This document shows positions 34,238 through 41,553 of a DNA stretch of 64,000 nucleotides, piece by piece. Source of the DNA: Paenibacillus durus ATCC 35681 (GTDB taxonomy: Bacteria; Bacillota; Bacilli; Paenibacillales; Paenibacillaceae); the NCBI RefSeq assembly GCF_000993825.1, contig NZ_CP011114.1:3720001-3784000 (forward strand). Reading direction: 5' to 3'. How positions within the stretch are numbered: position 1 is the first letter of the stretch; the number at the start of each line of letters is the position of its first letter. Below the pieces are notes generated by a model. That model saw nothing but the letters and a program-made list of their open reading frames with translations. It was not told the origin of the DNA and ran no database searches. The position numbers and the translations under genes were made by a program.

Positions 34238-35278
34238 TTACGCTGCCCCTCCGCCTCCTTGCATTTTCTTCGCCGCTCGTTTCTTGTACACGCTCCATTT
34301 GGCAGCCAATTGCCCGCGATCCATACCGTTAGATTCCGCGAGTTCCTTCCAGGTCTTATTTTCCTTCAGGCGTAATTCCAGTAGAGCGGGAAACTCAATA
34401 GGTTGGCCGTTAAATTCGATGTCATCGAACAGAGGGCGGTCTTCCAAGATAAATGCCTCCAGAGCATCTTTACTTACTTCATCCGTGGCGGCAGGGTCCG
34501 CTGGATCGGCACCGCCCGCTTCACCGCTTTCTCCCTGAACGGCTTCTCCAGAAGCTTCGCCTTCGGTTCCTTCGCCATCCTGATCATCCTCGGAGCTTCC
34601 TGCTTCACCTTCACCGTCAGCCGTCGGATCAGCACCATCCTGTTTTCCACCTTCAGAATCCGCCTTTGAATCGTCCAGACCAGGAACCGATCCTGCCGCC
34701 GTCGGTTCAACTGGGGCCTGCCCTTGCCGCCATTCGTCCCACTTTGCAGCCAGCGGAGCGATCCGTTTGCGGTATTCGTCCACCATGACAACGAATACTC
34801 CAACGCCCATATCCACATCCGCAGCGATTTTCAGATATGTTTCACCGTCAAGGAGGCGCTGCTCGATATCTTGAAAGTCATAGTCCATATCTTCGAAATT
34901 CTGTGCTAAGCCACTCAGGATAAATGCTTGGATGACCTCAAGATCGATCTGCTCTGGCTCTGCCTTTACCTCCACCTTATCCGGCGGCAATCCCAAATCC
35001 ATAGAAAGCTGCTCACCTTCCGGTTTGGCTACGGACACGACCCCGCCGTTGTCGACAGTGTACTTCGTAAGCGGCTGCCCGGTTTTGGCGTTTTTCATAA
35101 CCTTGTACGTGACAATTTGCGAGTCCAGGCCACCGATGACCTTCAGCTCTAGCATGCTTTGCAGCGTATTATATTGACCGTCCAACTCCTCGGCGGGAAT
35201 GCTGATTGTGATTTCCGTCTCGTCGGCAGATTTAAGGTTAATCTTCTTGACCGTCCCTTTGAAATTGATATAGCTCAT
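34238..35278 (-). CDS. Phage protein with acidic linker and duplicated C-terminal-type helical unit
   Basis: A 346-residue protein, start at ATG 35278. Residues 1-95 are beta-rich. Residues about 115-190 and 275-346 look like two related helical units: both begin (L/A)-E-(V/A)-(I/F)-x-A-F-I-L and end in W-x-x-x-(R/K). The link between them is a 75-residue Asp/Glu/Gly/Ser stretch. The last unit contains a T-W-K-E-L-A-E-S-N-G-M-D-R-G HTH-like segment, so DNA binding is plausible. Family not recognised. Confidence 0.66.
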   Translation of the reverse strand: MSYINFKGTVKKINLKSADETEITISIPAEELDGQYNTLQSMLELKVIGGLDSQIVTYKVMKNAKTGQPLTKYTVDNGGVVSVAKPEGEQLSMDLGLPPDKVEVKAEPEQIDLEVIQAFILSGLAQNFEDMDYDFQDIEQRLLDGETYLKIAADVDMGVGVFVVMVDEYRKRIAPLAAKWDEWRQGQAPVEPTAAGSVPGLDDSKADSEGGKQDGADPTADGEGEAGSSEDDQDGEGTEGEASGEAVQGESGEAGGADPADPAATDEVSKDALEAFILEDRPLFDDIEFNGQPIEFPALLELRLKENKTWKELAESNGMDRGQLAAKWSVYKKRAAKKMQGGGGAA

Positions 35279-35280
35279 CG

Positions 35281-35814
35281 TTAAGCCACTCCCCTGATAT
35301 ATTTTTGGTGATAAGCCCAGCAAAGGGCCAAAGCGTCGGAAGGGTCGAACAGCCGCTGCTGCACGTCCCCTTTCTTGTACCTGCCTTTCGGGTCATCTTT
35401 TTTGTACAGGACAGGGATCGCCAGTTCGTCGTAATCCAAGTTAAACAGCATCTGCATTTCGACAGCGACCGTTTCCTTGTCAGCATTGCCTTTTCCAGTC
35501 TGCATTTTGAGCTCGGAAGGCCGGATCTCCCTGATCTGGACTCCGTGATGTAGAGCGGCTAGCGTAACCATGGAGTAGGCGCCGACGAGAGCCAAAATTA
35601 CGCCTGACCCCCGAAAATGAACCGGACGTTCCAGGATGATCAGATCCGGCTGCTCTTGCTCAACCATCCGGAAAGTATCTTGGTAAATGGCATCCAACAC
35701 TTCAGGCATCTTGATTTTGCTGTAGTCACGAAGACCGAACTCAATCGGCTTTCCGTTTTCCATCGTCGCCCAACCGGCGTAGTTTGTACCGTGGTCGATT
35801 CCTAGCAGTTTCAT
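35281..35814 (-). CDS. RuvC-like Holliday junction resolvase
   Basis: A 177-residue protein. L-G-I-D-H-G-T-N opens the RNase H fold with the first catalytic Asp. L-I-I-L-E-R-P-V-H-F gives the central Glu. D-P-S-D-A-L-A-L-C supplies the last acidic residues. This is the RuvC/poxvirus A22-like phage resolvase pattern. It would cut branched DNA before packaging. ATG 35814 has GGGGAGG upstream. Confidence 0.86.
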   Translation of the reverse strand: MKLLGIDHGTNYAGWATMENGKPIEFGLRDYSKIKMPEVLDAIYQDTFRMVEQEQPDLIILERPVHFRGSGVILALVGAYSMVTLAALHHGVQIREIRPSELKMQTGKGNADKETVAVEMQMLFNLDYDELAIPVLYKKDDPKGRYKKGDVQQRLFDPSDALALCWAYHQKYIRGVA

Positions 35815-35968
35815 GCCTTTTACCTCCCCTCTTCCGCAGCGGCATCATGGCCGAATCCAGCACGTAAACCGTTCCGACCTCTCGACCGTTGTCGTCCCAA
35901 ACGGTGAAGAAATGCCTACGCTGGAAGAACGGGTCAGGCAGCTTCCGCTTATTTTTCATTTTGCGCAT
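35741..35968 (-). CDS. Small basic protein, uncertain
   Basis: A 75-residue open frame that fills the gap between the next gene upstream and the RuvC-like gene. It overlaps the latter by 74 bases. The first 50 residues (F-F-Q-R-R-H-F-F-T-V-W-D-D-N-G-R-E-V) look protein-like, with many Arg and Lys. The overlapped end is very basic. It may be real or a fortuitous frame. Confidence 0.4.
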   Translation of the reverse strand: MRKMKNKRKLPDPFFQRRHFFTVWDDNGREVGTVYVLDSAMMPLRKRGGKRHETARNRPRYKLRRLGDDGKRKAD

Positions 35969-36152
35969 CGCCCCCGCCCACTTGCCGCTCTCCGAAGGTC
36001 ATCTCATACTCCGCGATGCCCTCCTGAACCTCTGCCATCTCCAGGTCGTCAAAGTCTACCAGCAGCTCATCCAGCCCGGGAACCTGGCCTGTATCCATGT
36101 ACTGCCGCCGTATGTGATTGTAAACGTGCCAGTAATTCCGGCGTCCGTTCAT
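35949..36152 (-). CDS. Small acidic phage protein, unknown
   Basis: A 67-residue protein. I place the start at ATG 36152, which shares a base with the stop of the upstream 55-residue gene (TAATG), giving coupled translation. A longer in-frame start would overlap that gene completely. It has N-Y-W-H-V-Y-N-H-I-R-R-Q-Y and an acidic middle. Unknown. Confidence 0.6.
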   Translation of the reverse strand: MNGRRNYWHVYNHIRRQYMDTGQVPGLDELLVDFDDLEMAEVQEGIAEYEMTFGERQVGGGDAQNEK

Positions 36153-36319
36153 TACGCCCACCGCCGCACATTCCGCGTCTTGCCGGAAACCCGGTGAATA
36201 ATTATCAGTTCCGGCGTTTTCCCTTTGATATCCCGCTCGACTAGCCAATTGTCTGCATTCAAGCCAGCCGCCTTGATTTCATCCTTCTGGCGGCGATTTG
36301 GCCGCTTCCCTTGTTTCAT
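36152..36319 (-). CDS. 55-residue basic phage protein, DUF6906-like
   Basis: ATG 36319 to TAA 36152. The sequence has K-R-P-N-R-R-Q-K-D-E-I-K-A-A-G-L-N-A-D-N-W-L, then I-I-I-H-R-V-S-G-K-T-R. It strongly recalls a small family of phage proteins (DUF6906 in my memory) with a basic N-terminus and a short beta end. It follows the DnaB helicase gene. Function unknown. Confidence 0.68.
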   Translation of the reverse strand: MKQGKRPNRRQKDEIKAAGLNADNWLVERDIKGKTPELIIIHRVSGKTRNVRRWA

Positions 36320-36335
36320 GCCCGTTTCTCCTCCT

Positions 36336-37754
36336 TCACGCCCATTTGCGCTTGTCCATATTTTTCACGTCACCAGACGGCGGCGCCGGTTCGTTATGTG
36401 AACGCTCGTAATTAACGAACTTGTTAAACTGCTTGAGGAACACCAGCTCCACCGTTCCTACTGGACCATTCCGCTGCTTGGCTATAATGACCTCAATGAT
36501 GTTCTTCTTCTCGGCCTCCTGGTTGTAGTAATCATCGCGGTACAGGAAGGCGACAATGTCGGCATCTTGCTCAATGGCGCCGGATTCCCGAAGATCGCTC
36601 ATCATCGGACGCTTGTCCTGCCGCTGCTCCACCCCTCGGCTGAGCTGAGACAAGGCAATAACCGGCACTTCGAGCTCCCGGGCAATTTGCTTGAGTGTCC
36701 GGCTGATCTGGGATACCTCTTCCTGTCGGTTAGCACCGCGGCGCCCGCTGCCCTGAATGAGCTGGAGATAGTCGATGAGAATCATGCCGAGGCCCTTTTC
36801 CTTCTTGAGCCGCCGACACTTGGCCCGAATCTCGTTCACCGTTATGCCTGGAGTATCGTCAATGTGGATGTCCGCCTCAGAAAGTGAACTGACAGCTGTA
36901 GCCATACGCTCCCAGTCATCGCCCTCAAAGCGGCCGGTCCGCATCCTGCTCGCGTCGATCTGGGCTTCAGCGCATATCATTCGCTGTACCAGTTGGGCCG
37001 CGCTCATCTCCAGGCTGAATATCGCCACCGTCTCCTTTGCACGCACCCCGACATTCTGAGCAATATTCAGTGCAAAGGCAGTTTTTCCCACCGACGGCCG
37101 CGCCGCTACAATGATCAGGTCATTGTCTTGAAACCCTGCTGTCATCCGGTCCAAATCCGCGTAGCCAGACTCTATCCCTGTGATGCCACGGTTAATGTCG
37201 CGGACATTGTAACGCTGCTCCGCCTCTTCCCAGACTTGCATTAGAGCATCCTTGATCCCAACAAACTCACGAACCGGGACCGTTTGGTCTGAGAGCTTGG
37301 ATACCGCTGTCTCAGCCATTGCCAAAAAGCCTTTAACGTCCTGCTCTTCCCCGGCGTTAAGGAGCAAGTCCATCGCCGTATCGATCGTCTGGCGCCGCAG
37401 GAACATCTCCTGCACCCGCTCAGCGTAGTAGGTTGCGTTGGCCGTTGTCGGTACCGCATGTGCGAGCTTCGCCAAATAGCTGACCCCGCCGGCCTTTTCG
37501 ATTTCCTCGCTGTCCTGCAGTTGAGCTGTCAGAGTGATCAAATCTATCGGCTGTCCAGCATCGTTTAGTCGGCGCATCGCCCTGTATATCCGGGCATGGC
37601 CATCGTCGCTAAATTCACCGCCCTGCAGGATATCCGCCACGGTGTCATAAGCGGCTTGCTCAAGCAGGGCAGCCCCCAGAACCGCTTGCTCGGCCTGCAG
37701 GTCAACTGGCTTCTCGATGCCCAGTTTCTCAAGTAAATCATCACGTTCAAGCAT
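36336..37754 (-). CDS. Replicative DNA helicase, DnaB family
   Basis: A 472-residue helicase. The N-terminal domain (A-E-Q-A-V-L-G-A-A-L-L) precedes the RecA-like core. Walker A is A-R-P-S-V-G-K-T-A near residue 205. Walker B is M-I-L-I-D-Y-L-Q-L-I. S-Q-L-S-R-G-V-E follows. ATG 37754 is preferred over the GTG at 37763 because GGAG lies 8 bases upstream. It would be loaded by the next gene's product onto the phage origin. Confidence 0.95.
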   Translation of the reverse strand: MLERDDLLEKLGIEKPVDLQAEQAVLGAALLEQAAYDTVADILQGGEFSDDGHARIYRAMRRLNDAGQPIDLITLTAQLQDSEEIEKAGGVSYLAKLAHAVPTTANATYYAERVQEMFLRRQTIDTAMDLLLNAGEEQDVKGFLAMAETAVSKLSDQTVPVREFVGIKDALMQVWEEAEQRYNVRDINRGITGIESGYADLDRMTAGFQDNDLIIVAARPSVGKTAFALNIAQNVGVRAKETVAIFSLEMSAAQLVQRMICAEAQIDASRMRTGRFEGDDWERMATAVSSLSEADIHIDDTPGITVNEIRAKCRRLKKEKGLGMILIDYLQLIQGSGRRGANRQEEVSQISRTLKQIARELEVPVIALSQLSRGVEQRQDKRPMMSDLRESGAIEQDADIVAFLYRDDYYNQEAEKKNIIEVIIAKQRNGPVGTVELVFLKQFNKFVNYERSHNEPAPPSGDVKNMDKRKWA

Positions 37755-38091
37755 CTGTTCCACTCCGTAATTTCTGCTTCATGGATTCCCAATAGCCTTC
37801 CGGCGGGGGTGTATTGTCAGCGCCCCATGCATCAAGCTGAGCAAAATGCTCTGCGGCAGCCTCCTTGCTCCGCTGGCTGTCCAATTGATCCCCAAGCCGG
37901 CCCCGAATTTCCGCGACATTCGGCGGGAACCGCTCGGTCAGAATGTGCTGCCGGACGTTCTTTGCTGCGGCCTCATACGGGAAATCCTTCAGGTATCGGC
38001 AAAGCCGGTCAATGTTTTCCCCGCTGGAGTCGTAGCCGGGGTAATTGGCCTTAATGGCACGGACCAGTTTGGCCACTTCTGCTTTGCTCAC
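37747..38091 (-). CDS. Helicase loader, G39P-like
   Basis: A 114-residue protein with GTG start at 38091 and GGAG upstream. I-K-A-N-Y-P-G-Y, Y-L-K-D-F-P-Y-E-A-A-A and F-P-P-N-V-A-E-I-R match the SPP1 G39P loader/inhibitor pattern. The C-terminal part is polar and may be the flexible helicase-binding tail. Position between initiator and DnaB is exactly that of SPP1 G38P-G39P-G40P. Confidence 0.85.
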   Translation of the reverse strand: MSKAEVAKLVRAIKANYPGYDSSGENIDRLCRYLKDFPYEAAAKNVRQHILTERFPPNVAEIRGRLGDQLDSQRSKEAAAEHFAQLDAWGADNTPPPEGYWESMKQKLRSGTDA

Positions 38092-39052
38092 GGCGCATCT
38101 CCTCCTCGATCAAGCGGTCAAGCTCCTCAAGCTCCCGCTGCTGTTTGGTCTTTCTCTGCGATTTATCTGACGGACCTCCCGGGGCGACTCCAGCCATCAG
38201 CGGACTGGTAGTTTGGGAATTCTGCCAGGCTTCTTCGATCCCATCCACGTAGTACAGAAAGCTGGTGGGAAACTTGAAGCCGTCGCCTTCACGTTCGCGC
38301 TTTGCCTGAAGCAGGCCCTCCATAGTTCGGATGGTAAAGGGTACCGGCATCCCCCCGGCGACCATCTTACCCATGGCTTCGCGCTCTCGTGGCCTTACCT
38401 GGTAATCAAAACGGTTGTGCATCCTGCAATAAGCGTTTAAAATGGCGATCATTCCGTCGAACTCCGGATCTTCAGAAAACTCATCTGCGAATTCCGATTC
38501 CCCGGTAGTAGTAGTGATAGTAGTAGTAAGATCTTTTAATACAGTGTTACCTGAGGTTACAACTTTCTTTAAGTAAGGACTAAAGTGGTTCCCTGAGGTT
38601 ACAGCTTTCGGAAAGTGGTAACCTGACGTAACAGCTTTAGGGTCAACTTCGGAAAAGTTGTTCCCAAAGTGGTTTCCTGAGGTTACAGCTTTCTGCCCTA
38701 CTTCCTCCGACCTGTTACCTGAGGTTACAGGTTTCGGAGGCCCAACAAGATGAAAATTAATAGAATACGTTCCTCTTGAAGACCCCCGGGGAGGAGGTTC
38801 ATATGCAATTATTCCGGCTTCTACCAGCTTGGAGCGATAGACATTTAGGGTCTTGCGAGTGGCAATCCCCGTTTGAACCTGAAGCTCGGTATTAGTCATC
38901 TGAAAGGTCTGCATCCAGTCCAATTTGCTGGATTTGCGCCATAAGGCAACTACTATCGCAAGCCCCTCCGGTCCAAATTCCTCAGGTCCTCCAATCACCT
39001 CAAACTGGTTCAAAAGGCCGGAAATGGATGGTTCTCTGGCTGTGTCGGTCAT
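38051..39052 (-). CDS. Replication initiator, iteron-bearing (G38P/lambda O-like role)
   Basis: A 333-residue protein. Residues 10-105 form a winged helix (L-A-I-V-V-A-L-W-R, M-T-N-T-E-L-Q-V-Q-T-G, L-V-E-A-G-I-I-A-Y-E-P). Residues about 107-175 contain five V-T-S-G-(N/Y) repeats, which are the translation of DNA repeats. Residues 190-280 are a helical DnaD-like domain. It would bind its own gene, open the origin and hand over to the loader and helicase. It overlaps the loader gene by 40 bases. Confidence 0.85.
   Translation of the reverse strand: MTDTAREPSISGLLNQFEVIGGPEEFGPEGLAIVVALWRKSSKLDWMQTFQMTNTELQVQTGIATRKTLNVYRSKLVEAGIIAYEPPPRGSSRGTYSINFHLVGPPKPVTSGNRSEEVGQKAVTSGNHFGNNFSEVDPKAVTSGYHFPKAVTSGNHFSPYLKKVVTSGNTVLKDLTTTITTTTGESEFADEFSEDPEFDGMIAILNAYCRMHNRFDYQVRPREREAMGKMVAGGMPVPFTIRTMEGLLQAKREREGDGFKFPTSFLYYVDGIEEAWQNSQTTSPLMAGVAPGGPSDKSQRKTKQQRELEELDRLIEEEMRREQSRSGQTGPCH
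38546..38735. repeat. Five iterons inside the initiator gene, replication origin candidate
   Basis: A 22-bp unit GTTACCTGAGGTTACAGCTTTC and near copies occur in one orientation at 38546, 38588, 38618, 38672 and 38714. Each unit is itself near-palindromic over GTTACCT-G-AGGTTAC. Start spacings are 42, 30, 54 and 42 bp. A TAG-repeat and AT-rich stretch (38505-38545) flanks them. Iterons inside the initiator gene are the standard layout of lambda O and SPP1-type origins. Confidence 0.82.
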
Positions 39053-39085
39053 CTACTCCCCCCTCCCGCAGCAGCCGTATATCGG

Positions 39086-39370
39086 TTAATCTTTGACGAT
39101 TTTAATAAAAGTGCCGTTCATGCCTTTTGCCTGTAATCCGGCGTGGACGCCATCAGTCAGTGTTTCGATGGTCTTGCCCATCAGGGGGCCGATTCCGGAG
39201 GAATTACTTGCTGCAAGGGCAATGCATGATCCAAGCGCATAGGATGCCGATTGCAGAAAATGAAGCATATGTTCCTTGCTTTGGTCAGAGGCGTTCTCCA
39301 GTTTGTCTATCAGAAAATCCAAAATTTCATTCGCTTCCTTCTTTGCTTGTTCTTCTGTCAATGCGGTCAT
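39086..39370 (-). CDS. Small phage protein, unknown
   Basis: A 94-residue protein. ATG 39370 overlaps the previous stop as ATGA and has GGGAG upstream. Two helices, then a Gly/Ser/Ala-rich stretch (A-L-G-S-C-I-A-L-A-A-S-N-S-S-G). Unknown; part of the replication operon. Confidence 0.64.
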   Translation of the reverse strand: MTALTEEQAKKEANEILDFLIDKLENASDQSKEHMLHFLQSASYALGSCIALAASNSSGIGPLMGKTIETLTDGVHAGLQAKGMNGTFIKIVKD

Positions 39371-39576
39371 ATAGCACGCTCCCTTTTCATTTTTTCTTTC
39401 CAAGCCTTATCGCCCAGGCAATCGCCGGGGCTTACCTCAAAATGCCGGCGGCCCAAGACAAAGGAAACAAATTTGTCCGTTAACCGCTCGTAGTACATAC
39501 CATTGAGGAACGGCGGCGGCGCCGGAGCACATAGCTCCTCTCCGCCGAATAAATCCAACTGCACAACATCAGTCAT
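39367..39576 (-). CDS. Small protein with N-terminal sliding-clamp-binding motif
   Basis: A 69-residue protein that begins M-T-D-V-V-Q-L-D-L-F-G-G. Q-L-D-L-F is a canonical beta-clamp-binding pentapeptide. The rest is compact, with F-V-L-G-R-R-H-F-E-V. It sits among replication genes. A small phage protein that grips the host DnaN clamp is plausible, to tether or inhibit replication factors. The motif is seen; the role is inference. Confidence 0.62.
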   Translation of the reverse strand: MTDVVQLDLFGGEELCAPAPPPFLNGMYYERLTDKFVSFVLGRRHFEVSPGDCLGDKAWKEKMKRERAI

Positions 39577-39764
39577 GCCTGTCGCCCCCGATCATCGCGG
39601 ATATAGATATGCGGGTACTTGGCCCGGATTACGCTAAAATCAGGGTGACCTCTGGCGAAATACTCCCGCACCTCTCGTTTAAATGCTTCCTCGTCATGCT
39701 GCAGCGCCCAAATTCTCTCCCCGATCCTGCTGGTCCAGATACGTTCACCCATCGGACCGTTCAT
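39573..39764 (-). CDS. Small phage protein, unknown
   Basis: A 63-residue protein with overlapping start and stop to both neighbours. It has R-I-W-T-S-R-I-G-E-R-I-W and A-R-G-H-P-D-F-S-V-I-R-A-K-Y-P. Unknown. Confidence 0.6.
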   Translation of the reverse strand: MNGPMGERIWTSRIGERIWALQHDEEAFKREVREYFARGHPDFSVIRAKYPHIYIRDDRGRQA

Positions 39765-40468
39765 CGGTCGGCTACCTGGACGACAACACCGGTTAACTCC
39801 TGGATTTCCCGTTTGAAGAGCTCTGCATCTGAATTCCCGTCCGATAAATGCAGCAGCCAGATCTCCTCGACGCTGCGGGTATCATTGGCTTTCAGAAAAT
39901 CTTTTACATGCTCCAGACTGAAATGAGAACGAAGCAGCCGCTTTTTTTGGGCGGGATGAAGCTTTCCGGCCAGCACGCGGCGATTAACGATATCGATAGA
40001 ATAATTGCACTCGATCATGATATGGGTCAGGCCCTGAAACTTGTATCTACAGTAATAGGAGTCGGTAAGAAAGACTAGCTTGTCCCCCGCCGTATTGCCG
40101 AGAAGGAAGCCCAGCGGCTCCGCTGCGTCGTGCTCTATGCCAAAACCCATGATTGTCCATGAATCGATCTCGAACGGCTCCAGCGCCGTTACAGTCCGCA
40201 GCCGATGCCCGGAAAGCCCAAGGGCATCGGCTGTACCACGACTGGTATACACCGGAATGCCAGCGCGCATGATGTCCGCTGCAGCGCAGCTATGATCTCC
40301 ATGCTCATGCGTTAGCAGGCAGCCGGCAATCTCCGACATCCGATAGTTGAGAGCCCGTTGAATCGACTTATACGGGAACCCGGCTTCCAGCAGCAGAGCC
40401 GTCCGCCCGTCCGTGATTCGGTAGGCATTTCCGTGACTGCTGGAACCAAGACACTGGATGTCGATCAT
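39761..40468 (-). CDS. MBL-fold metallo-hydrolase
   Basis: A 235-residue protein of the YycJ-like metallo-beta-lactamase type. G-S-S-S-H-G-N-A-Y near the start and L-L-T-H-E-H-G-D-H-S near residue 53 give the H-x-H-x-D-H metal motif. Later F-L-T-D-S and an I-E-C-N segment supply the remaining ligands. Enzymes of this fold include DNA and RNA nucleases. It lies directly after recT, with no other exonuclease nearby, so it may process ends for RecT. ATG 40468 overlaps the recT stop. Confidence 0.86.
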   Translation of the reverse strand: MIDIQCLGSSSHGNAYRITDGRTALLLEAGFPYKSIQRALNYRMSEIAGCLLTHEHGDHSCAAADIMRAGIPVYTSRGTADALGLSGHRLRTVTALEPFEIDSWTIMGFGIEHDAAEPLGFLLGNTAGDKLVFLTDSYYCRYKFQGLTHIMIECNYSIDIVNRRVLAGKLHPAQKKRLLRSHFSLEHVKDFLKANDTRSVEEIWLLHLSDGNSDAELFKREIQELTGVVVQVADR

Positions 40469-41367
40469 CAGAAATCTATCTCTTGCTCAATCGGCGGGAC
40501 ATCGCCGGCGAAACCGTGAGGATCATCGACAGGTTTCTTTGTACTTGTTGTCTGCGGTTGTTTCGCTGTCTTCGGAGCAGCATCCGGCTTGATATCAATC
40601 ACTTCTTTGTTCGCATGCTCTGCAATCTCTGCTTTGACTTCTTCAGGCGTCACATCAACACGCTCGTCATATTCATTTTCTGTCGACCGATTAATGGCAT
40701 CGACCAACAGGTCACTGTCATCACTCGTGTTAATGTAAGCCTTAGCCGCGCGATTGATTACCGTCCGCTTCGCCATTTCCTGCGGAAACTTTTTGTGTAC
40801 GGCTTGTCCTGTTTTGGACTGACTCCAGGAGGAATCAATTTCCTTTCGAGTCATAACCGTAAGGATTTCTTCATCCTCGAACGTTTTGACCACGGCGTAG
40901 GCTCCCAGAATTTCATTGTCCCGATTTTCAAAATTGGTTTCATGCTTGACCAATTTTTCGCGTCCGCCAGCAACTTCATACTCAAATACATCACCCTTAT
41001 AAATCACGTTTGCCCAAATATCCTTGACGTTGGACAAACGTTTAAGCACGGCCTGTGTCCCAAAATAGGAGCGGTTGAGCTGAAGCTTGCTGCCGTACAC
41101 GATGAAATAACATTGTGTCTTGGCTGGGCTTAGACCTTGCACAACCATATCTAGCAACGCATTTGCAACAGATTCCCGCGAACATACCTCCAGCGCAGGC
41201 TTGCCACTCTTATCCTGAACCTCCTGGAGCTTGAAGAAGGCGCTTTTTAGCGCATTGCTCGCATTGTAATTCGGAGGCAAGATCAACCCATCATCCTGCA
41301 ACCGTGTAAGGCTCCGATTAACATCATCGGTGATGTCCTTTTGAATAATCGCCACTTGATTGCTCAA
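40468..41367 (-). CDS. recT: RecT-type single-strand annealing recombinase
   Basis: A 299-residue protein with TTG start behind GGAGGCGATT. It has the RecT core: N-A-L-L-D-M-V-V-Q-G-L-S-P, Q-C-Y-F-I-V-Y-G, Y-F-G-T-Q-A-V-L-K-R, and E-M-A-K-R-T-V-I-N-R-A-A-K. The C-terminal 70 residues are polar and disordered, ending P-P-I-E-Q-E-I-D-F, an acidic tip often used to bind SSB-like partners. Confidence 0.93.
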   Translation of the reverse strand: MSNQVAIIQKDITDDVNRSLTRLQDDGLILPPNYNASNALKSAFFKLQEVQDKSGKPALEVCSRESVANALLDMVVQGLSPAKTQCYFIVYGSKLQLNRSYFGTQAVLKRLSNVKDIWANVIYKGDVFEYEVAGGREKLVKHETNFENRDNEILGAYAVVKTFEDEEILTVMTRKEIDSSWSQSKTGQAVHKKFPQEMAKRTVINRAAKAYINTSDDSDLLVDAINRSTENEYDERVDVTPEEVKAEIAEHANKEVIDIKPDAAPKTAKQPQTTSTKKPVDDPHGFAGDVPPIEQEIDF

Positions 41368-41553
41368 TTAAATCGCCTCCTTTTGAAAATGAGATTTGAA
41401 ATACTCGCCGTTTTTGCGAACATGATGATCAGTTTCCGGTCTTATACCTGGAATAATCATTTCGGTATCATCTTCGTAATATGGCCTCGCGACTTGTCCG
41501 ATCATCAAGCCGTTCGCAACATCGTTCTGAATAACTCTGTATTGGGTAAGCAT
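41368..41553 (-). CDS. Small phage protein, unknown
   Basis: A 61-residue protein between the ATPase and recT genes, start at ATG 41553 (GGAGG upstream). It has Y-Y-E-D-D-T-E-M-I-I-P-G-I-R-P. Unknown. Its stop is three bases before the recT TTG. Confidence 0.6.
   Translation of the reverse strand: MLTQYRVIQNDVANGLMIGQVARPYYEDDTEMIIPGIRPETDHHVRKNGEYFKSHFQKEAI

Noticed and set aside
38505..38740. CRISPR array
   Set aside because: The repeats are in frame inside a gene, with irregular short spacers and no cas genes; iterons explain them.
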